Assembly (NCBI GenBank): GCA_002686265.1 | Contig: NZBA01000023.1 | Coordinates: 1 to 64,000, forward strand | DNA: 64,000 nucleotides | Direction of reading: 5' to 3' | Source of the DNA: Planctomycetota bacterium | Lineage (GTDB): Bacteria > Planctomycetota > UBA1135 > GCA-002686595 | Notes under the pieces: model-generated | Told to the model about the DNA's origin: nothing | Databases searched by the model: none | Seen by the model: the letters and a program-made list of their open reading frames with translations, nothing else | Position numbers and translations under genes: made by a program | Part shown: in pieces, positions 23,930 through 33,230 of the stretch | Layout: every line of letters begins with the position of its first letter | How positions within the stretch are numbered: the stretch's first letter is position 1

Positions 23930-26080
23930 TCACCGCCCGCGCTCTCCGCGACTGCGAGCCACGACGACTCCGCCGACGCGCTGCTCGAGGAACCAGACCA
24001 CGCCACCCTCGCACTCGAGCGCCGACGCGGCGCCGGCGGCCACGAGGAGCTCGCCATTGCGCGGGCAGGCCAGCTCCCGGTGGCGCAGGCCGTGCGGATC
24101 GAAGAACACGAGGGCGAAGGTCGTCGCCTCGTGCAGGCCGCGCTCGACCGCGACCCAGTCGGGCTGGAAGGTCCAGGCGCCGTCGACCTCCACGGGCTCG
24201 TCCACACCGGCGATCTGGGGCGCCCACTCCGCCAGGCGCGCCTGCACGAGGGATGACAACTCGCCCTCGAACCACACGCGCCGCACCCTCCCGGCCAACA
24301 GCCAGGAGCTCCGGCGGTCGAGGTCGAAGGCGGCGAGGGGGCCGTCCGCGCCGCGCAGCCAGACGCCCTGCGCCGCCGCGCGCCGCACCGGGTCGCTCCC
24401 CGCGTCCCAGCGAACCAGCGGCGGCTCGTCCGCGCGCGCGCCCGGGCGCGCGGTCGCCCGCAAGCCACGGATCGACGGGCTCGCCAACTCCAGGTCCGGG
24501 GAGCGCCCCTCCTCGCGCCACAGGCGCGCGCCGCCCGCGTCGTCGGAGGCGCTCGGTCGCGCGAGGAGCCAGCCGCCGCCGACCTCTTCGAGCTGCGCGC
24601 CCTCGGGCGCAAGGTCGCGCGGGAGCAGGAGCGCGAGGCCCTCGGCGCGTAGGCGGTCGAAGAGCGGATCGGCGGCCAGGACCGGCAGGGTCGCCGCCTC
24701 CAGGGCGCGCACGAGCCCGTGCTCGGCGGGGCCGCCGAAGGAAGGGTCGACCACCCAGGCCACCTCGGCGGGGAGGGGCGCGCGGCCGCCGGCGGTACGC
24801 GGCGCATCCACGACCAGCAAGTGCGGCGTGCCCGCGGCGGCGCGCAGGGGGCGGGCGAGGTCGTCGGCCACCGCGCCGGCCGCGCGCAGGCAGATCGCGT
24901 CCGAGCGCGCCAGAACGCACAGCCCCAGAGCCACGACGGCCGGGATGACGTGGCGGCGGCGGCCCGAGAGCGCCGTCGAGGCCGTGGCTAGGCCGGCTGC
25001 CATGACGATGGTGGCCGGCAGGAGCGAGGGCGCCGCGCTCAGGTCCCCGGGAACGACGCGCAGGTCGGCGCGCGTGAAGACGACGACGAGGATCGCGGCG
25101 ACCCAGACGATCAGAGCCGAGACCCACAATCGCGGCGCGGAGCGCGCCGCGCGCAGGGCGGGTTGCATCGCGGTCAAGAGGAGGGCTCCGGCGAGGACGA
25201 AGCCGAAGGCCCCGAGACCGGCGGCGTTGGTCGGCAGGATCGACAGGCCGAGCTTCTCGAAGCTCGCCGCGAGCGCTCGTAGGGCTCCGACGGGGCTGGC
25301 GAACAGGGCCAAGGAGCGCTCGATCCCCAGAGGGCGCCACTCGCCGCCGAAGCCGTCGAGCACGACGCCCACGACCGCGACGCCGGCCGTGTAGGCCAGG
25401 GCGGTCGTGCCCGCGGTGCGCAGGCGCTGGGCGCCGGGGCGATGGCGGTGAGCGGAGACGTACTCGGCCAAGGCCAGTGCCGCGGGGATCAGCCAGGACG
25501 ACTCCGCGCTCGCGACGGCGGCGGCGGTCAGGGCCGCGGCGGCGGCGATCGGAGCGGCGCGGCGCTCCTGGCGGCCGCGCAGGAAGGCCAGGGCGGCGGC
25601 GGCGCCGAAGGCTGCGCCGAGGAGTTCGCCACGGGCGGCGACGGCAGCGACGGCGGGCAGGGTGAGGGGGTGGACCGCAAACAGCACGGCGGCCGCGCGG
25701 GCCGCGGCGCGGGCCTGATCCTCGCCCGCCCACGGGTAGAGCACGCGCGCCAGGAAGCGTCCCAGGCAAAGGGCCGTCACGATGGCGAGCAGCAGGTTCT
25801 CCAGGCGCACGGCGGCTACGGCGCCCGTGGTCCAGAAGCCGTCGGGACACCACAGGCTGTGGCTCACCACCAGGGAAAACGCGGCCAAGGGCCGGCCGTC
25901 GGTGCTCTCCATGGCGAACAGTGCGCGCGTTCCGAGGCCACCGTCGGCCAGGCGCGCCGCCTCCGCGAGGGCTCGGAAGTCCTCCCCTACCGGCCCGGCG
26001 CCGGCCAAGGGCCAGATGGCGGCGACGAGCAGCGCGCACGCCAACACCCACCAGGAGAGGCTCGTCGAAGGCCGGGACAT
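23930..26080 (-). CDS. Large polytopic membrane protein, family not recognised
   Basis: A 716-residue inner-membrane protein. The N-terminal about 400 residues contain around ten hydrophobic helices with an early external loop [17 protein letters not shown], a position where GT-C glycosyltransferases carry catalytic acids; the C-terminal about 300 residues are soluble, beta-rich and end with [12 protein letters not shown]. The topology resembles planctomycete GT39/TMTC-like proteins, but I see no decisive motif, so the function stays open. The ATG at 26080 gives [20 protein letters not shown], a good signal-anchor. Downstream queF is separated by 16 bp. Confidence 0.65.
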   Translation of the reverse strand: MSRPSTSLSWWVLACALLVAAIWPLAGAGPVGEDFRALAEAARLADGGLGTRALFAMESTDGRPLAAFSLVVSHSLWCPDGFWTTGAVAAVRLENLLLAIVTALCLGRFLARVLYPWAGEDQARAAARAAAVLFAVHPLTLPAVAAVAARGELLGAAFGAAAALAFLRGRQERRAAPIAAAAALTAAAVASAESSWLIPAALALAEYVSAHRHRPGAQRLRTAGTTALAYTAGVAVVGVVLDGFGGEWRPLGIERSLALFASPVGALRALAASFEKLGLSILPTNAAGLGAFGFVLAGALLLTAMQPALRAARSAPRLWVSALIVWVAAILVVVFTRADLRVVPGDLSAAPSLLPATIVMAAGLATASTALSGRRRHVIPAVVALGLCVLARSDAICLRAAGAVADDLARPLRAAAGTPHLLVVDAPRTAGGRAPLPAEVAWVVDPSFGGPAEHGLVRALEAATLPVLAADPLFDRLRAEGLALLLPRDLAPEGAQLEEVGGGWLLARPSASDDAGGARLWREEGRSPDLELASPSIRGLRATARPGARADEPPLVRWDAGSDPVRRAAAQGVWLRGADGPLAAFDLDRRSSWLLAGRVRRVWFEGELSSLVQARLAEWAPQIAGVDEPVEVDGAWTFQPDWVAVERGLHEATTFALVFFDPHGLRHRELACPRNGELLVAAGAASALECEGGVVWFLEQRVGGVVVARSRGERGR

Positions 26081-26375
26081 CAGCGGGATTCTAGAGGGTG
26101 GCAGTACGCAGTGGCAGTGCCGGCAGGATGGAGTCGAGAGCGGAACTGCGTAGCTGACGGTGGCTCGGCGGTCGCAGTAGGGTGGCGCGCATCCGACTGG
26201 GTGGCCGAGGGAGAACCCCGCGCTCGAGCGCGCCCGGGCCGGCGCGCCGCCGGGAGCGCGACACCCTACTTCCGTTCACAGCGGCCGGAGGGCAGGGGGG
26301 AACCGGTTCGGGAGCCCGAGGACCAGCCGATTCGCTACTGCACACGCCAACGCACGAGCGATATGCTCGGCCACC
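26081..26375. other. Divergent intergenic region
   Basis: 295 bp between the start of the minus-strand membrane protein and the TTG start of the plus-strand glycosyltransferase-like gene. It must hold both promoters, but I could not identify convincing -35/-10 pairs or conserved repeats. Confidence 0.5.
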
Positions 26376-27935
26376 TTGTCCAAGCCCCACCACGCCCGCT
26401 GGGCCATTCTGGCCGCCCTGATCCCCTTCGCGCTGCTCGCCTGGAGGTTCGACTTCCTGTGCGACGACGCCTACATCTCGTTCCGCTACAGCCGCCACCT
26501 GGCCCTCGGCGAAGGCCTGCGATTCAACCTGGCCGCCGAGACTCCGGTCGAGGGCTATTCGAACTTCCTGTGGGTCGTCTACCTCGCGCTCTTCGAGCGC
26601 CTGGGTTGGGACGTGACCCTCTGGTCGCGCATCAGCTCGGCCGTCTGCGGAGCACTGCTCGTCTGCTGGCTCACGCGCACGGCGACACGGCATTTCGGCC
26701 TCGACGGCTGTCGCGCCGCGGCCTGCGGCCTGTTCGCGGGCACTCTTCCGCCCATCGCCCTGTGGGCCACCGGCGGCCTGGCGACCATGCCCATGGCCCT
26801 GGCGACCTTCGGCTTCTGGCAGCGCCTGCTGGGCGACCGCGATCGCCCGCGGGGCTGGCAGGCGGGGCTCTTCGCCCTAGCCGCCGCCCTCGTGCGCGCC
26901 GACGGAGCGGTCTGGGTGCTCCTGGTAGGGCTCGGCGCACTGCTCGTCTGGCTCGCCAGCGAGCGCCCCGCCGCCCTGCGCCGGGCACTCGTGCAAGCCG
27001 CGCTCGTCTGCGCCCTCGGCGTCGCCCTGCACGTCGCCTGGCGCATCGCCACCTACGGCGACTACCTGCCGAACACGGCGCGCCTCAAGGCCGGCTTCAC
27101 CCCCGACCGCCTGCAGCGCGGAGTGGACTACGTAGCCGCGTTCCTGCTGACGATCCCCTCCTTGGTCGTCGCCGCGGCCGCGGGCCTGCTCCCCGCCGCG
27201 CGCCGTGAGAAGGCGGCCTGGATCCCCGCCCTCGTCGTCGCGACCGGGACTCTCGCCTACGCGGTCTGGGTCGGCGGCGACTTCATGCCCATGGGGCGCT
27301 TCCTGTTTCCGGCGGTGCCTTTCGTCGTCCTGCTCTTCGCCGGCGCCTTGCGCGCCGCCGGCGCTCGCACGGCGGTTGCGCTCACGGCTGTCTGCGTGAC
27401 CCTCTCCCTGCTCGCCGCCGCGGACGCCGGCCCTGTGCCCTCCTCCCTGCGCTCGCGCTTCCACTTCCGCGCCGACCGCAAGGTGTGGGAGAGCGAGGTC
27501 GAGATGTGGCGCGGGATGAAGGAGCGCGCCGAGCACTGGGCCGTGCAGGGGCGCGCCCTCGCGCTGCACACGCAGGCGGGCGAGTCGATGATCTTCGGCG
27601 CCCTGGGAGCCCTGGGCTACTACTCGGGTCTGGAGGCCTACGACACCTACGGTTTGGTCACGCCGGCGGTGGTCGAGCGCGGGGAAGCGATCCCCCACTC
27701 CTCGCCCGGCCACGACATGCGCGTGGCGCCGAGCTTCTTCTTTCCGCACCACCCGACCTATCTCGGATCGGTCCTCGCGCGCATCGGCGCGCCCCTCGAC
27801 GAGGGCCTCGCGGAGCGCTGGAGCGAGCACGCTTGGAGCGAGCTGGTGACGATCGAGCGTTACCCGCTGCCCGCCGAGGAGGGCTTCCCCGCGGGAATCG
27901 AACTGCGCTTGCTGCGCATGCACCGCTGGGAGTAA
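26376..27935 (+). CDS. GT-C-like membrane glycosyltransferase (AftB/DUF2029-like)
   Basis: A 519-residue protein with about ten membrane helices. It opens with CDDAYISFRYSRHLALGEGL, FNLAAETPVEGYSNFLWV and later YGDYLPNT and VGGDFMPMGRFLFP, the pattern of the AftB-like arabinofuranosyl/polyprenyl-dependent transferases, in which the DDAY aspartates sit in the first external loop. It probably adds a sugar from a polyprenyl carrier to an envelope glycan or protein. The start used is TTG 26376 (SKPHHARWAIL); no ATG/GTG is available before the first helix and no clear Shine-Dalgarno is seen, so the start is uncertain. Confidence 0.72.
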   Translation: MSKPHHARWAILAALIPFALLAWRFDFLCDDAYISFRYSRHLALGEGLRFNLAAETPVEGYSNFLWVVYLALFERLGWDVTLWSRISSAVCGALLVCWLTRTATRHFGLDGCRAAACGLFAGTLPPIALWATGGLATMPMALATFGFWQRLLGDRDRPRGWQAGLFALAAALVRADGAVWVLLVGLGALLVWLASERPAALRRALVQAALVCALGVALHVAWRIATYGDYLPNTARLKAGFTPDRLQRGVDYVAAFLLTIPSLVVAAAAGLLPAARREKAAWIPALVVATGTLAYAVWVGGDFMPMGRFLFPAVPFVVLLFAGALRAAGARTAVALTAVCVTLSLLAAADAGPVPSSLRSRFHFRADRKVWESEVEMWRGMKERAEHWAVQGRALALHTQAGESMIFGALGALGYYSGLEAYDTYGLVTPAVVERGEAIPHSSPGHDMRVAPSFFFPHHPTYLGSVLARIGAPLDEGLAERWSEHAWSELVTIERYPLPAEEGFPAGIELRLLRMHRWE

Positions 27936-28074
27936 CGGCGGCAGGATGGGCCCCTCGAACGGCAGTCCTCAGGCGCACCCCCCTCAGCCGGGCCACCGAC
28001 CGAAGCAGCGCCCGATTGGGTTCCACCGTCCCGGCCGCTGAGTGTGCGAGACCGGACTGCTATCCTCCAACCCC

Positions 28075-28539
28075 ATGGACGAGCTGATCAAGACCTTCGA
28101 ACCTCTCTGGCGGGCGGCCGCCGGCATCGACCTCTCCGACGCCCAGGCGGCCCACGGGGCGCTCACGGCGCGCTTCGACCCGAGGAGCGACGACGCCCGC
28201 GCCCTTCAAGCGGCCCTGGTGGCGCTGCTGGCCGAGGGCCGCGTCGCCGATCGCGGAGAGCCGCCCGTCACCTACTCGCGCGCCGCGCGCGCCGGTGAGG
28301 ACACCTGCGATCTCTCGGTTGATGTCGTCCACATGTCCGCGCCGGGGCCCGAACACCGCCACCCGCGGGGCGAGGTCAACTACTGCATCGCCACCGACGG
28401 CGCGCCGACCTTCGACGGCAGCCCCCCTGGCTGGGTCGTCCACCCTCCCGGCTCCCAGCACGTGCCGACGGTCGAGGGCGGCGCGATGCTGATCGTCTAC
28501 CTGCTCCCCGGCGGGGAGATCGAGTTCCTCGGCGCCTGA
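28075..28539 (+). CDS. DUF4863 cupin (4-hydroxylaminobenzoate lyase-like)
   Basis: A 154-residue cytoplasmic protein. The C-terminal half carries EHRHPRGEVNYCIATDG, FDGSPPGWVVHPPGSQHVPTV and IVYLLPGGEIEFLGA, the signature of DUF4863, the family that includes PnbB, which converts 4-hydroxylaminobenzoate to protocatechuate and ammonia. His residues in EHRHP and SQHVP look like metal or catalytic positions. ATG 28075 is favoured over an upstream GTG. No nitroarene pathway genes are nearby, so the actual substrate is open. Convergent with the arylsulfotransferase-like gene. Confidence 0.7.
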   Translation: MDELIKTFEPLWRAAAGIDLSDAQAAHGALTARFDPRSDDARALQAALVALLAEGRVADRGEPPVTYSRAARAGEDTCDLSVDVVHMSAPGPEHRHPRGEVNYCIATDGAPTFDGSPPGWVVHPPGSQHVPTVEGGAMLIVYLLPGGEIEFLGA

Positions 28540-28566
28540 GCGCTCCGCTGAGGCGGTAGTTCCGCC

Positions 28567-29901
28567 TCAGCGCACCATGGCGTCGAAGGCCGCGCCCGGC
28601 GCGGGCTCGCCCGTGGCGGGCTCGCCCGTGGCGCGAGCGGCGATGATCGCCTCGACGTAGGCCGGAGGCAGGCACTTCATGCGCACGATCGCGGCCCGCC
28701 GCCCCGAGCGAGTGCGGTGGGGACAGACGAACTCCCAGACGATCTCGCCCGCCGGCGTGACCTCGATGGCGCGGCCGCGGTCGGACGCGGCCAGCAGGGT
28801 GTTCCCGTTGTCGAGGCGTTGGATCGAGCCCTTGCTGGCGGTGAAGAAACCCTCGGAGGGATCGGGGCGGTACTCCCAGACGATCTCCCCGCTCAGCGGG
28901 TCGATCTCGACGCCGCGTGAAGAGCGCCGTGCGAGCCCGTTGTCGAAGAGCAGAATGTGGCCGTCGGTGAGCAGGTGGGCGTCGTGCGGGCCGGAGAGCT
29001 CTCCCGCGCCCCAGCTCCAGACGAGCGCGCCGCGCGCCCAGTCGAGAACGACGACGCGGTCCTGGTGGCGCAGGCACAGGAGCAGATTCGTCGGCGCGTA
29101 GAGCTCGTGGGAGTCCGCGAGCCCGGCGCCGTGCATCCACTCGATCGAGTTCGCGTGGAAGAGATCGATCCACTCCGTGCCGGTGAGGCGGTCGGGCGCG
29201 ACCTCGAGCCACTCGAAGGGCGCACCGCCGGCCTCGACCGCCGCAAGCAGCGAGCGCGAGTCGAGCAAGGTGCCGTCGGGATCGAGGAGCAGGACCCGCT
29301 CGTCGCGCACGGGGATCGAGGGGTGCAGGTCCGCTCGCCGCACGCGCTCGAAGGCCAGAACGGCGAGCTTCCCACCGGGGGCGAGGGCGACGTCATGGTG
29401 GACGAGCAGGCGTCGCTTCCAGATCAGGTTGCCCTCCCAGTCCAGGCGCAGCAGCGTGCGGCTCCCGTCGGGAATCCCGGCCACGCGCTCACCTTCGGGC
29501 TGTGCGCTCCCCTCGGCCGCCACGACCAGCAGGTCGCCGCCGGGCAGGAGCTCGGCTTGCTCCCAGGTCAGACTCGGCGGATGACTCCAAGAGCGCAGGA
29601 CGGCGCCGTCGGCGTCGATGAGCTCGGCGCGTCCGAGGAGCTGGGTCGTGAAGAGCCGCGGCCCTCCCGCGCTGCGCTCCGGGTCGCGCCGTAAGACGCC
29701 GCTCGGGGCGCCGGAGGAGATCGCCTCGCTGCCCACGTAAGGCAGGGCACGCAGGGCCGCGGCCGCCGCCCGGTCGGCGGCACCGAGGTCGTCCTCGGGC
29801 TCTCGACGAGTGTGGCTCGCCGCCCAAACCGCGAGCGCGAGGCACGCGAGCAGAGCGATGCGGATTCCCCTGCTTCCCATGACGGCCCAACGCCCGATCA
29901 T
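28567..29901 (-). CDS. Arylsulfotransferase-like (ASST) exported propeller protein
   Basis: A 444-residue protein with a signal-anchor (GIRIALLACLALAVWAA) and the six-bladed arrangement of the ASST family: LLVHHDVALAPGG, HANSIEW, VVLDWARGALVWSWG, GPHDAHLLTDGHILLFDNG and LDNGNTLLAASDRGRAIEV. The His-Asp and His-Ala-Asn blocks are those that line the active centre in aryl-sulfate sulfotransferases, although many planctomycete members have no proven activity. Near the C terminus an ATGEP pentapeptide is duplicated. A second possible start (ATG 29880) removes seven residues. Confidence 0.72.
   Translation of the reverse strand: MIGRWAVMGSRGIRIALLACLALAVWAASHTRREPEDDLGAADRAAAAALRALPYVGSEAISSGAPSGVLRRDPERSAGGPRLFTTQLLGRAELIDADGAVLRSWSHPPSLTWEQAELLPGGDLLVVAAEGSAQPEGERVAGIPDGSRTLLRLDWEGNLIWKRRLLVHHDVALAPGGKLAVLAFERVRRADLHPSIPVRDERVLLLDPDGTLLDSRSLLAAVEAGGAPFEWLEVAPDRLTGTEWIDLFHANSIEWMHGAGLADSHELYAPTNLLLCLRHQDRVVVLDWARGALVWSWGAGELSGPHDAHLLTDGHILLFDNGLARRSSRGVEIDPLSGEIVWEYRPDPSEGFFTASKGSIQRLDNGNTLLAASDRGRAIEVTPAGEIVWEFVCPHRTRSGRRAAIVRMKCLPPAYVEAIIAARATGEPATGEPAPGAAFDAMVR
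28601..28630. repeat. 15-bp tandem duplication in the ASST-like gene
   Basis: Two exact copies of GCGGGCTCGCCCGTG. They are in frame and encode a duplicated ATGEP in the C-terminal tail, which is probably disordered. Confidence 0.85.
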
Positions 29902-29928
29902 AGCTGAGCCGGCGGTAACGGCAGCTCG

Positions 29929-30723
29929 TCAACCCGACCAAGGCAGAACGAAAGGCCGCTCGCCGCCCCCGCGACCGGGCAGGCGCCCGTAACGAAAGTG
30001 AGCGCCGTAGACCGGCTCGAGGACCTCGGCACGCAGCACCTCGTCGGGGGTGCCGGCGGCGACGACGCGCCCGGCGGCGAGCACGACGATGCGCGAGGCG
30101 AACTGGCTGGCGAGGTTGAGGTCGTGGGTGACGACTGCGACCGAGCGCCCCCCCTCCGCCAGGCGCGCGAGGAGAGTGAAGATCGCCAGCTGGTGCTCGG
30201 GGTCGAGGGAGCTGGTCGGCTCATCCACGAGCAGCGATTGCGCCTCCTGAGCCAAGGCCCGCGCGACCAGCACACGCTGGAGTTGTCCGCCGGAGACGCG
30301 CGTCAGGGAGCGCTCGCCGAGTTCGGCCACGTCGGCCTGCTCCATGGCCACGCGCACGACGTCGAGATCGTGGGGCGTGCTGCGACTCCAGCGCCCCAGG
30401 TGTCCGTAGCGGCCGCCGAGGACGAAGTGGGCGACGGCGACCTCCGGGAGGGCGCCGAGGGCCTGGGGCACGAAGGCCACGCGCCGCGCGCGCTCGCGCG
30501 GGCCGATCTTCCCCAGGGCGCGACCGTCGAGCAGCACCTCGCCGCCCGAGGGTGTGAGCAAGCCGCAGAGCAGCTTCAGGAGGGTCGATTTCCCTGCGCC
30601 GTTGGGGCCGATGACGGCCGCCAGCTCGCCCTCGGCCAGCTCGAGGTCCACGCCGTCCACGGCCCGCAGGGGCCCAGGGTACTCGTGGGCGAGGGAGCGT
30701 CCGATGAGGGGCACGGCGCTCAC
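29929..30723 (-). CDS. ABC transporter ATPase of the FecE/BtuD type
   Basis: Energises uptake of an iron chelate, heme or cobalamin. The 264-residue protein contains Walker A GPNGAGKST (39-47), a Q-loop in VAFVPQALG, the signature VSGGQLQRV, Walker B LLVDEPTSSLD and switch His in VVTHDLN. The GTG start overlaps the permease stop by 4 bp (GTGA), as expected for translational coupling. With one permease gene the complex would be a homodimer of each subunit. Substrate cannot be told from the ATPase. Confidence 0.92.
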   Translation of the reverse strand: MSAVPLIGRSLAHEYPGPLRAVDGVDLELAEGELAAVIGPNGAGKSTLLKLLCGLLTPSGGEVLLDGRALGKIGPRERARRVAFVPQALGALPEVAVAHFVLGGRYGHLGRWSRSTPHDLDVVRVAMEQADVAELGERSLTRVSGGQLQRVLVARALAQEAQSLLVDEPTSSLDPEHQLAIFTLLARLAEGGRSVAVVTHDLNLASQFASRIVVLAAGRVVAAGTPDEVLRAEVLEPVYGAHFRYGRLPGRGGGERPFVLPWSG

Positions 30724-31838
30724 CAGGACTGGATGCCCGCGCGGTTGCGCAGGAGCAGGAGCAGGAAGAAGGGTCCGCCGAGCAACGACATCATGACGCC
30801 CGGTTGGAGCTCGGCGCCGCCCCACACCACGCGCCGCAGGAGGTCGGCGCCGAGCAGGAGCAGCGGGCCGCCGAGCAGGCACAGGGGGAGCAAGGCGCGG
30901 TGGGCGGGACCGACGATCAGGCGCAGCAAGTGCGGGACGATCAAGCCCACGAAGGCGATCTGGCCCGCCACGGAGACAGCGGCGGCCGCGGCCAGGGAGG
31001 CGGCGGAGAGGGCCAGGAACTTGACGCGGCGCGTGTCGACACCGAGGCCGTGGGCATCTTCCTCGCCGCTGGCGAAGAGGTCCAGCTCGAAGCAAACCAG
31101 GGGCAGGACGGCGATCGCTCCCGCCAAGCCGACCCAGACGAGGACGGCGTGCTGCACGGTGCGATCGTCGAGAGTGCCGAAGGTCCAGGTGATCAGGGCG
31201 CGCGCGAGCTCGAGCTCGTCGCGCAGGGCGAGCCAGTGCACCGCGGCCAGGAGGCCGCCGACGGTCGCGTTGACGGCGATGCCGACCAACAGCAGAGTGG
31301 GCACTGAGATACGCCCGCCGGTGGTGGCGAGCGCGGTCACGAGCCAGGCGATCGAGAGGGCGAACACGAAGGCGCAGGCGGTCACGAGCAGCGGGGAGAA
31401 CCCGGTGGCGGCGTCGAGCCCGAAGACCGTGGCGTAGCCGCCGAGAATCAGGATGCCGAGCGAAGCGCCCAGGCTGGCTCCCGCGGAGATACCGATGATC
31501 GAGGGCGAGGCGAGGTCGTTTTGGAAGACGCCTTGCAGCAGGCCGCCGGAGAGAGCCAGGGCTGCGCCGACGCCGAGGGCGGTCAACACGCGTACGGCGC
31601 GCCACTCGACGATGGTCTGCTCGGCACCTGCGAGGGGTTCGCCCAGGCCCAACATGGCCAACAGGCCGCGGCCGATGCGGCCGAGATCGGAGAGGTCGCT
31701 GGTGCCGACTTGTAGGGAGCCGACGACGATCACCGCCAGCGCCAAGCCGAGCACCGCGGCCAGACGTCCGGGGGCGAGGCGCCGCGGGGGCGCCGAGGGG
31801 GCGCGCAGTGAGGGCGCTCGAGAGGAGGGCGGAGACAT
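30720..31838 (-). CDS. FecCD/BtuC-type ABC permease
   Basis: Inner-membrane permease of a metal-chelate importer, about 372 residues with some ten helices. Family blocks seen are WRAVRVLTALGVGAALALSG (RxxR..L.G), LLQGVFQNDLASPSIIGISAGAS, the coupling-helix region ARALITWTFGTL, and QIAFVGLIVPHLLRLIVGP followed by DLLRRV near the C terminus. The start at ATG 31838 begins MSPPSSRAPSLRAP with a Pro/Arg-rich cytoplasmic tail before the first helix; the longer frame upstream is not protein-like. The upstream divergent region contains an 8-bp inverted repeat. Confidence 0.92.
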   Translation of the reverse strand: MSPPSSRAPSLRAPSAPPRRLAPGRLAAVLGLALAVIVVGSLQVGTSDLSDLGRIGRGLLAMLGLGEPLAGAEQTIVEWRAVRVLTALGVGAALALSGGLLQGVFQNDLASPSIIGISAGASLGASLGILILGGYATVFGLDAATGFSPLLVTACAFVFALSIAWLVTALATTGGRISVPTLLLVGIAVNATVGGLLAAVHWLALRDELELARALITWTFGTLDDRTVQHAVLVWVGLAGAIAVLPLVCFELDLFASGEEDAHGLGVDTRRVKFLALSAASLAAAAAVSVAGQIAFVGLIVPHLLRLIVGPAHRALLPLCLLGGPLLLLGADLLRRVVWGGAELQPGVMMSLLGGPFFLLLLLRNRAGIQSW

Positions 31839-32184
31839 GACGCGGTGCGCCGGGAGGTTGGGCGGTGGGCCTTGGAGCCGCAAGGAAAAACGCACGTACG
31901 CGGCTCCTTTCGCCGCTCCGCCCTGCGGCCCTCTCCACCGGGTATCTCGGTGATACGGATCAGGCGGTGCCCGGGCCAGCCGACACGCATCAGCCGGGTG
32001 CGGGCGGCGCCCGCGGGCCGCGCCAGGATCGACCTGCCGGTGAACGTCGGCCTTCCGCGCCAGCCGCCGAACCACGGGTCCGACGAGAAGGCGTCGGTCT
32101 GATCCCCAAGGCGCACGCCGTGGCAGCGGGCGTTCTGGAGCACGGCGTAGGGCGTTGTTCAACGGGTTGCTAGGGTGTCCTCGC
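31839..32184. other. Divergent regulatory region of the metal-chelate importer
   Basis: Between permease (minus) and binding protein (plus). It holds an exact inverted repeat GGAGCCGC-N18-GCGGCTCC (31874-31907) and a smaller GTATC-N5-GATAC hairpin near 31952. I looked for cobalamin-riboswitch core sequences on both strands and did not find them. No protein gene is supported here, although one minus-strand frame stays open. Confidence 0.5.
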
Positions 32185-33225
32185 ATGCACGCTTCGCGCT
32201 CCGACCTCCTCCGCCAATCAGGAGTCGCACGCCGATCCGCCGGACCGCCGGAGCGTACGACGCTGGGTTGGGTTCAGCGGTCCCGGCGAGGGGGTTTGCT
32301 TGCGGGCATCGGGTCCTCCTGGCTCGCAGCCGCACTGCTATCGGCTACGTGCGGCTGCGACGGCGTGCAAGAGCCCGCGCCGGGGCCGGCGCCGCACCTG
32401 CGCGTCGAGACGCTCGACGGCGGGGTGCTCGAGCTCTCCGCTCCCGCACGTCGGATCGTGCCGACCAACTCCAGCGCCGTGGACTTCCTGCTGGCCCTGA
32501 TCGGCCCGGAGCGCCTCGCGGCGCTGCCGGCCCAGGCCTTCACCTACTCGCTCCTCGATCCGCGTCTGGCGGACTGGGACCGCTCACGCACCTTCCACAC
32601 CTACCGCGCCGAGGACGTCCTGTCCCTCGACCCCGACCTCGTCGTGACCCACGCCTGGCAGAGCCCCGACACGACGGCGCTCTTGCGCGAGGCCGGCGTG
32701 GCTGTGGTCCGCATCCCGACCGTGCGCGCCTTCGAAGACGTCTTGGACACGGTCTCCTTCCTCGGGCGTGCCCTGGAGGTGCCGCGGCGTGCGGCGAGGT
32801 TCCGCGGGGAGTTGGAGCGTCGGCGCGACGCGTTGGCAGCCGCCGACCGCCCGCCGCTACGCGTGCTGTCCTACACGAACATCGGCGTCGGTGGTTGGAC
32901 GGCGGGAACGGGGACGACGGCGCACCTGGTGATCGAGCTGGCGGGGCTCGTGAACGCCGCCGCCGAAGACGGCGGGCACTCCCACTACCGGCTGGACATC
33001 GAGCGCCTCCTGGAGCTCGACCCCGACCTGATCGTCGTCGGGGTCGGCGACGAAGTGATGAGCCCGGCGGCGCGGTACCTGCGCAGCGAGCCCGCGTTCC
33101 GCCACCTCAAGGCCCTGCGCACCGAGCGCGTGGTTGAGCTCTCGGTCGAGCTCTTCTCGACCAACTCCCACCACCTGCTGACCGCCGCCGAGCGCCTGGC
33201 AGCATACGTCGACGCGCTGGACTAG
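32185..33225 (+). CDS. ABC transporter substrate-binding protein (BtuF/FecB fold)
   Basis: A periplasmic, probably lipid-anchored, type III (helical) binding protein. After the leader (SSWLAAALLSATCGCDG) the mature part shows RRIVPTNSSAVDFLLALIG, YRAEDVLSLDPDLVVTHAWQ, VVRIPTVRAFEDVLDTV and the second lobe with LLELDPDLIVVGVGDE, typical for cobalamin, heme or siderophore binders. ATG 32185 leaves a long n-region; a TTG at 32296 would give a more usual leader. It is divergent from the permease and ATPase genes, completing an importer. No outer-membrane TonB receptor is visible nearby. Confidence 0.83.
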   Translation: MHASRSDLLRQSGVARRSAGPPERTTLGWVQRSRRGGLLAGIGSSWLAAALLSATCGCDGVQEPAPGPAPHLRVETLDGGVLELSAPARRIVPTNSSAVDFLLALIGPERLAALPAQAFTYSLLDPRLADWDRSRTFHTYRAEDVLSLDPDLVVTHAWQSPDTTALLREAGVAVVRIPTVRAFEDVLDTVSFLGRALEVPRRAARFRGELERRRDALAAADRPPLRVLSYTNIGVGGWTAGTGTTAHLVIELAGLVNAAAEDGGHSHYRLDIERLLELDPDLIVVGVGDEVMSPAARYLRSEPAFRHLKALRTERVVELSVELFSTNSHHLLTAAERLAAYVDALD

Positions 33226-33230
33226 CTGGA

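Noticed and set aside
31730-32143. Minus-strand frame in the divergent region of the importer
   Set aside because: It looks partly protein-like but overlaps the permease start in another frame and has no domain; treated as noncoding.
31839-32184. Cobalamin riboswitch upstream of the BtuC-like permease
   Set aside because: The conserved core (the GCCACTG-like and AATCCGG-like blocks) was not found on either strand.
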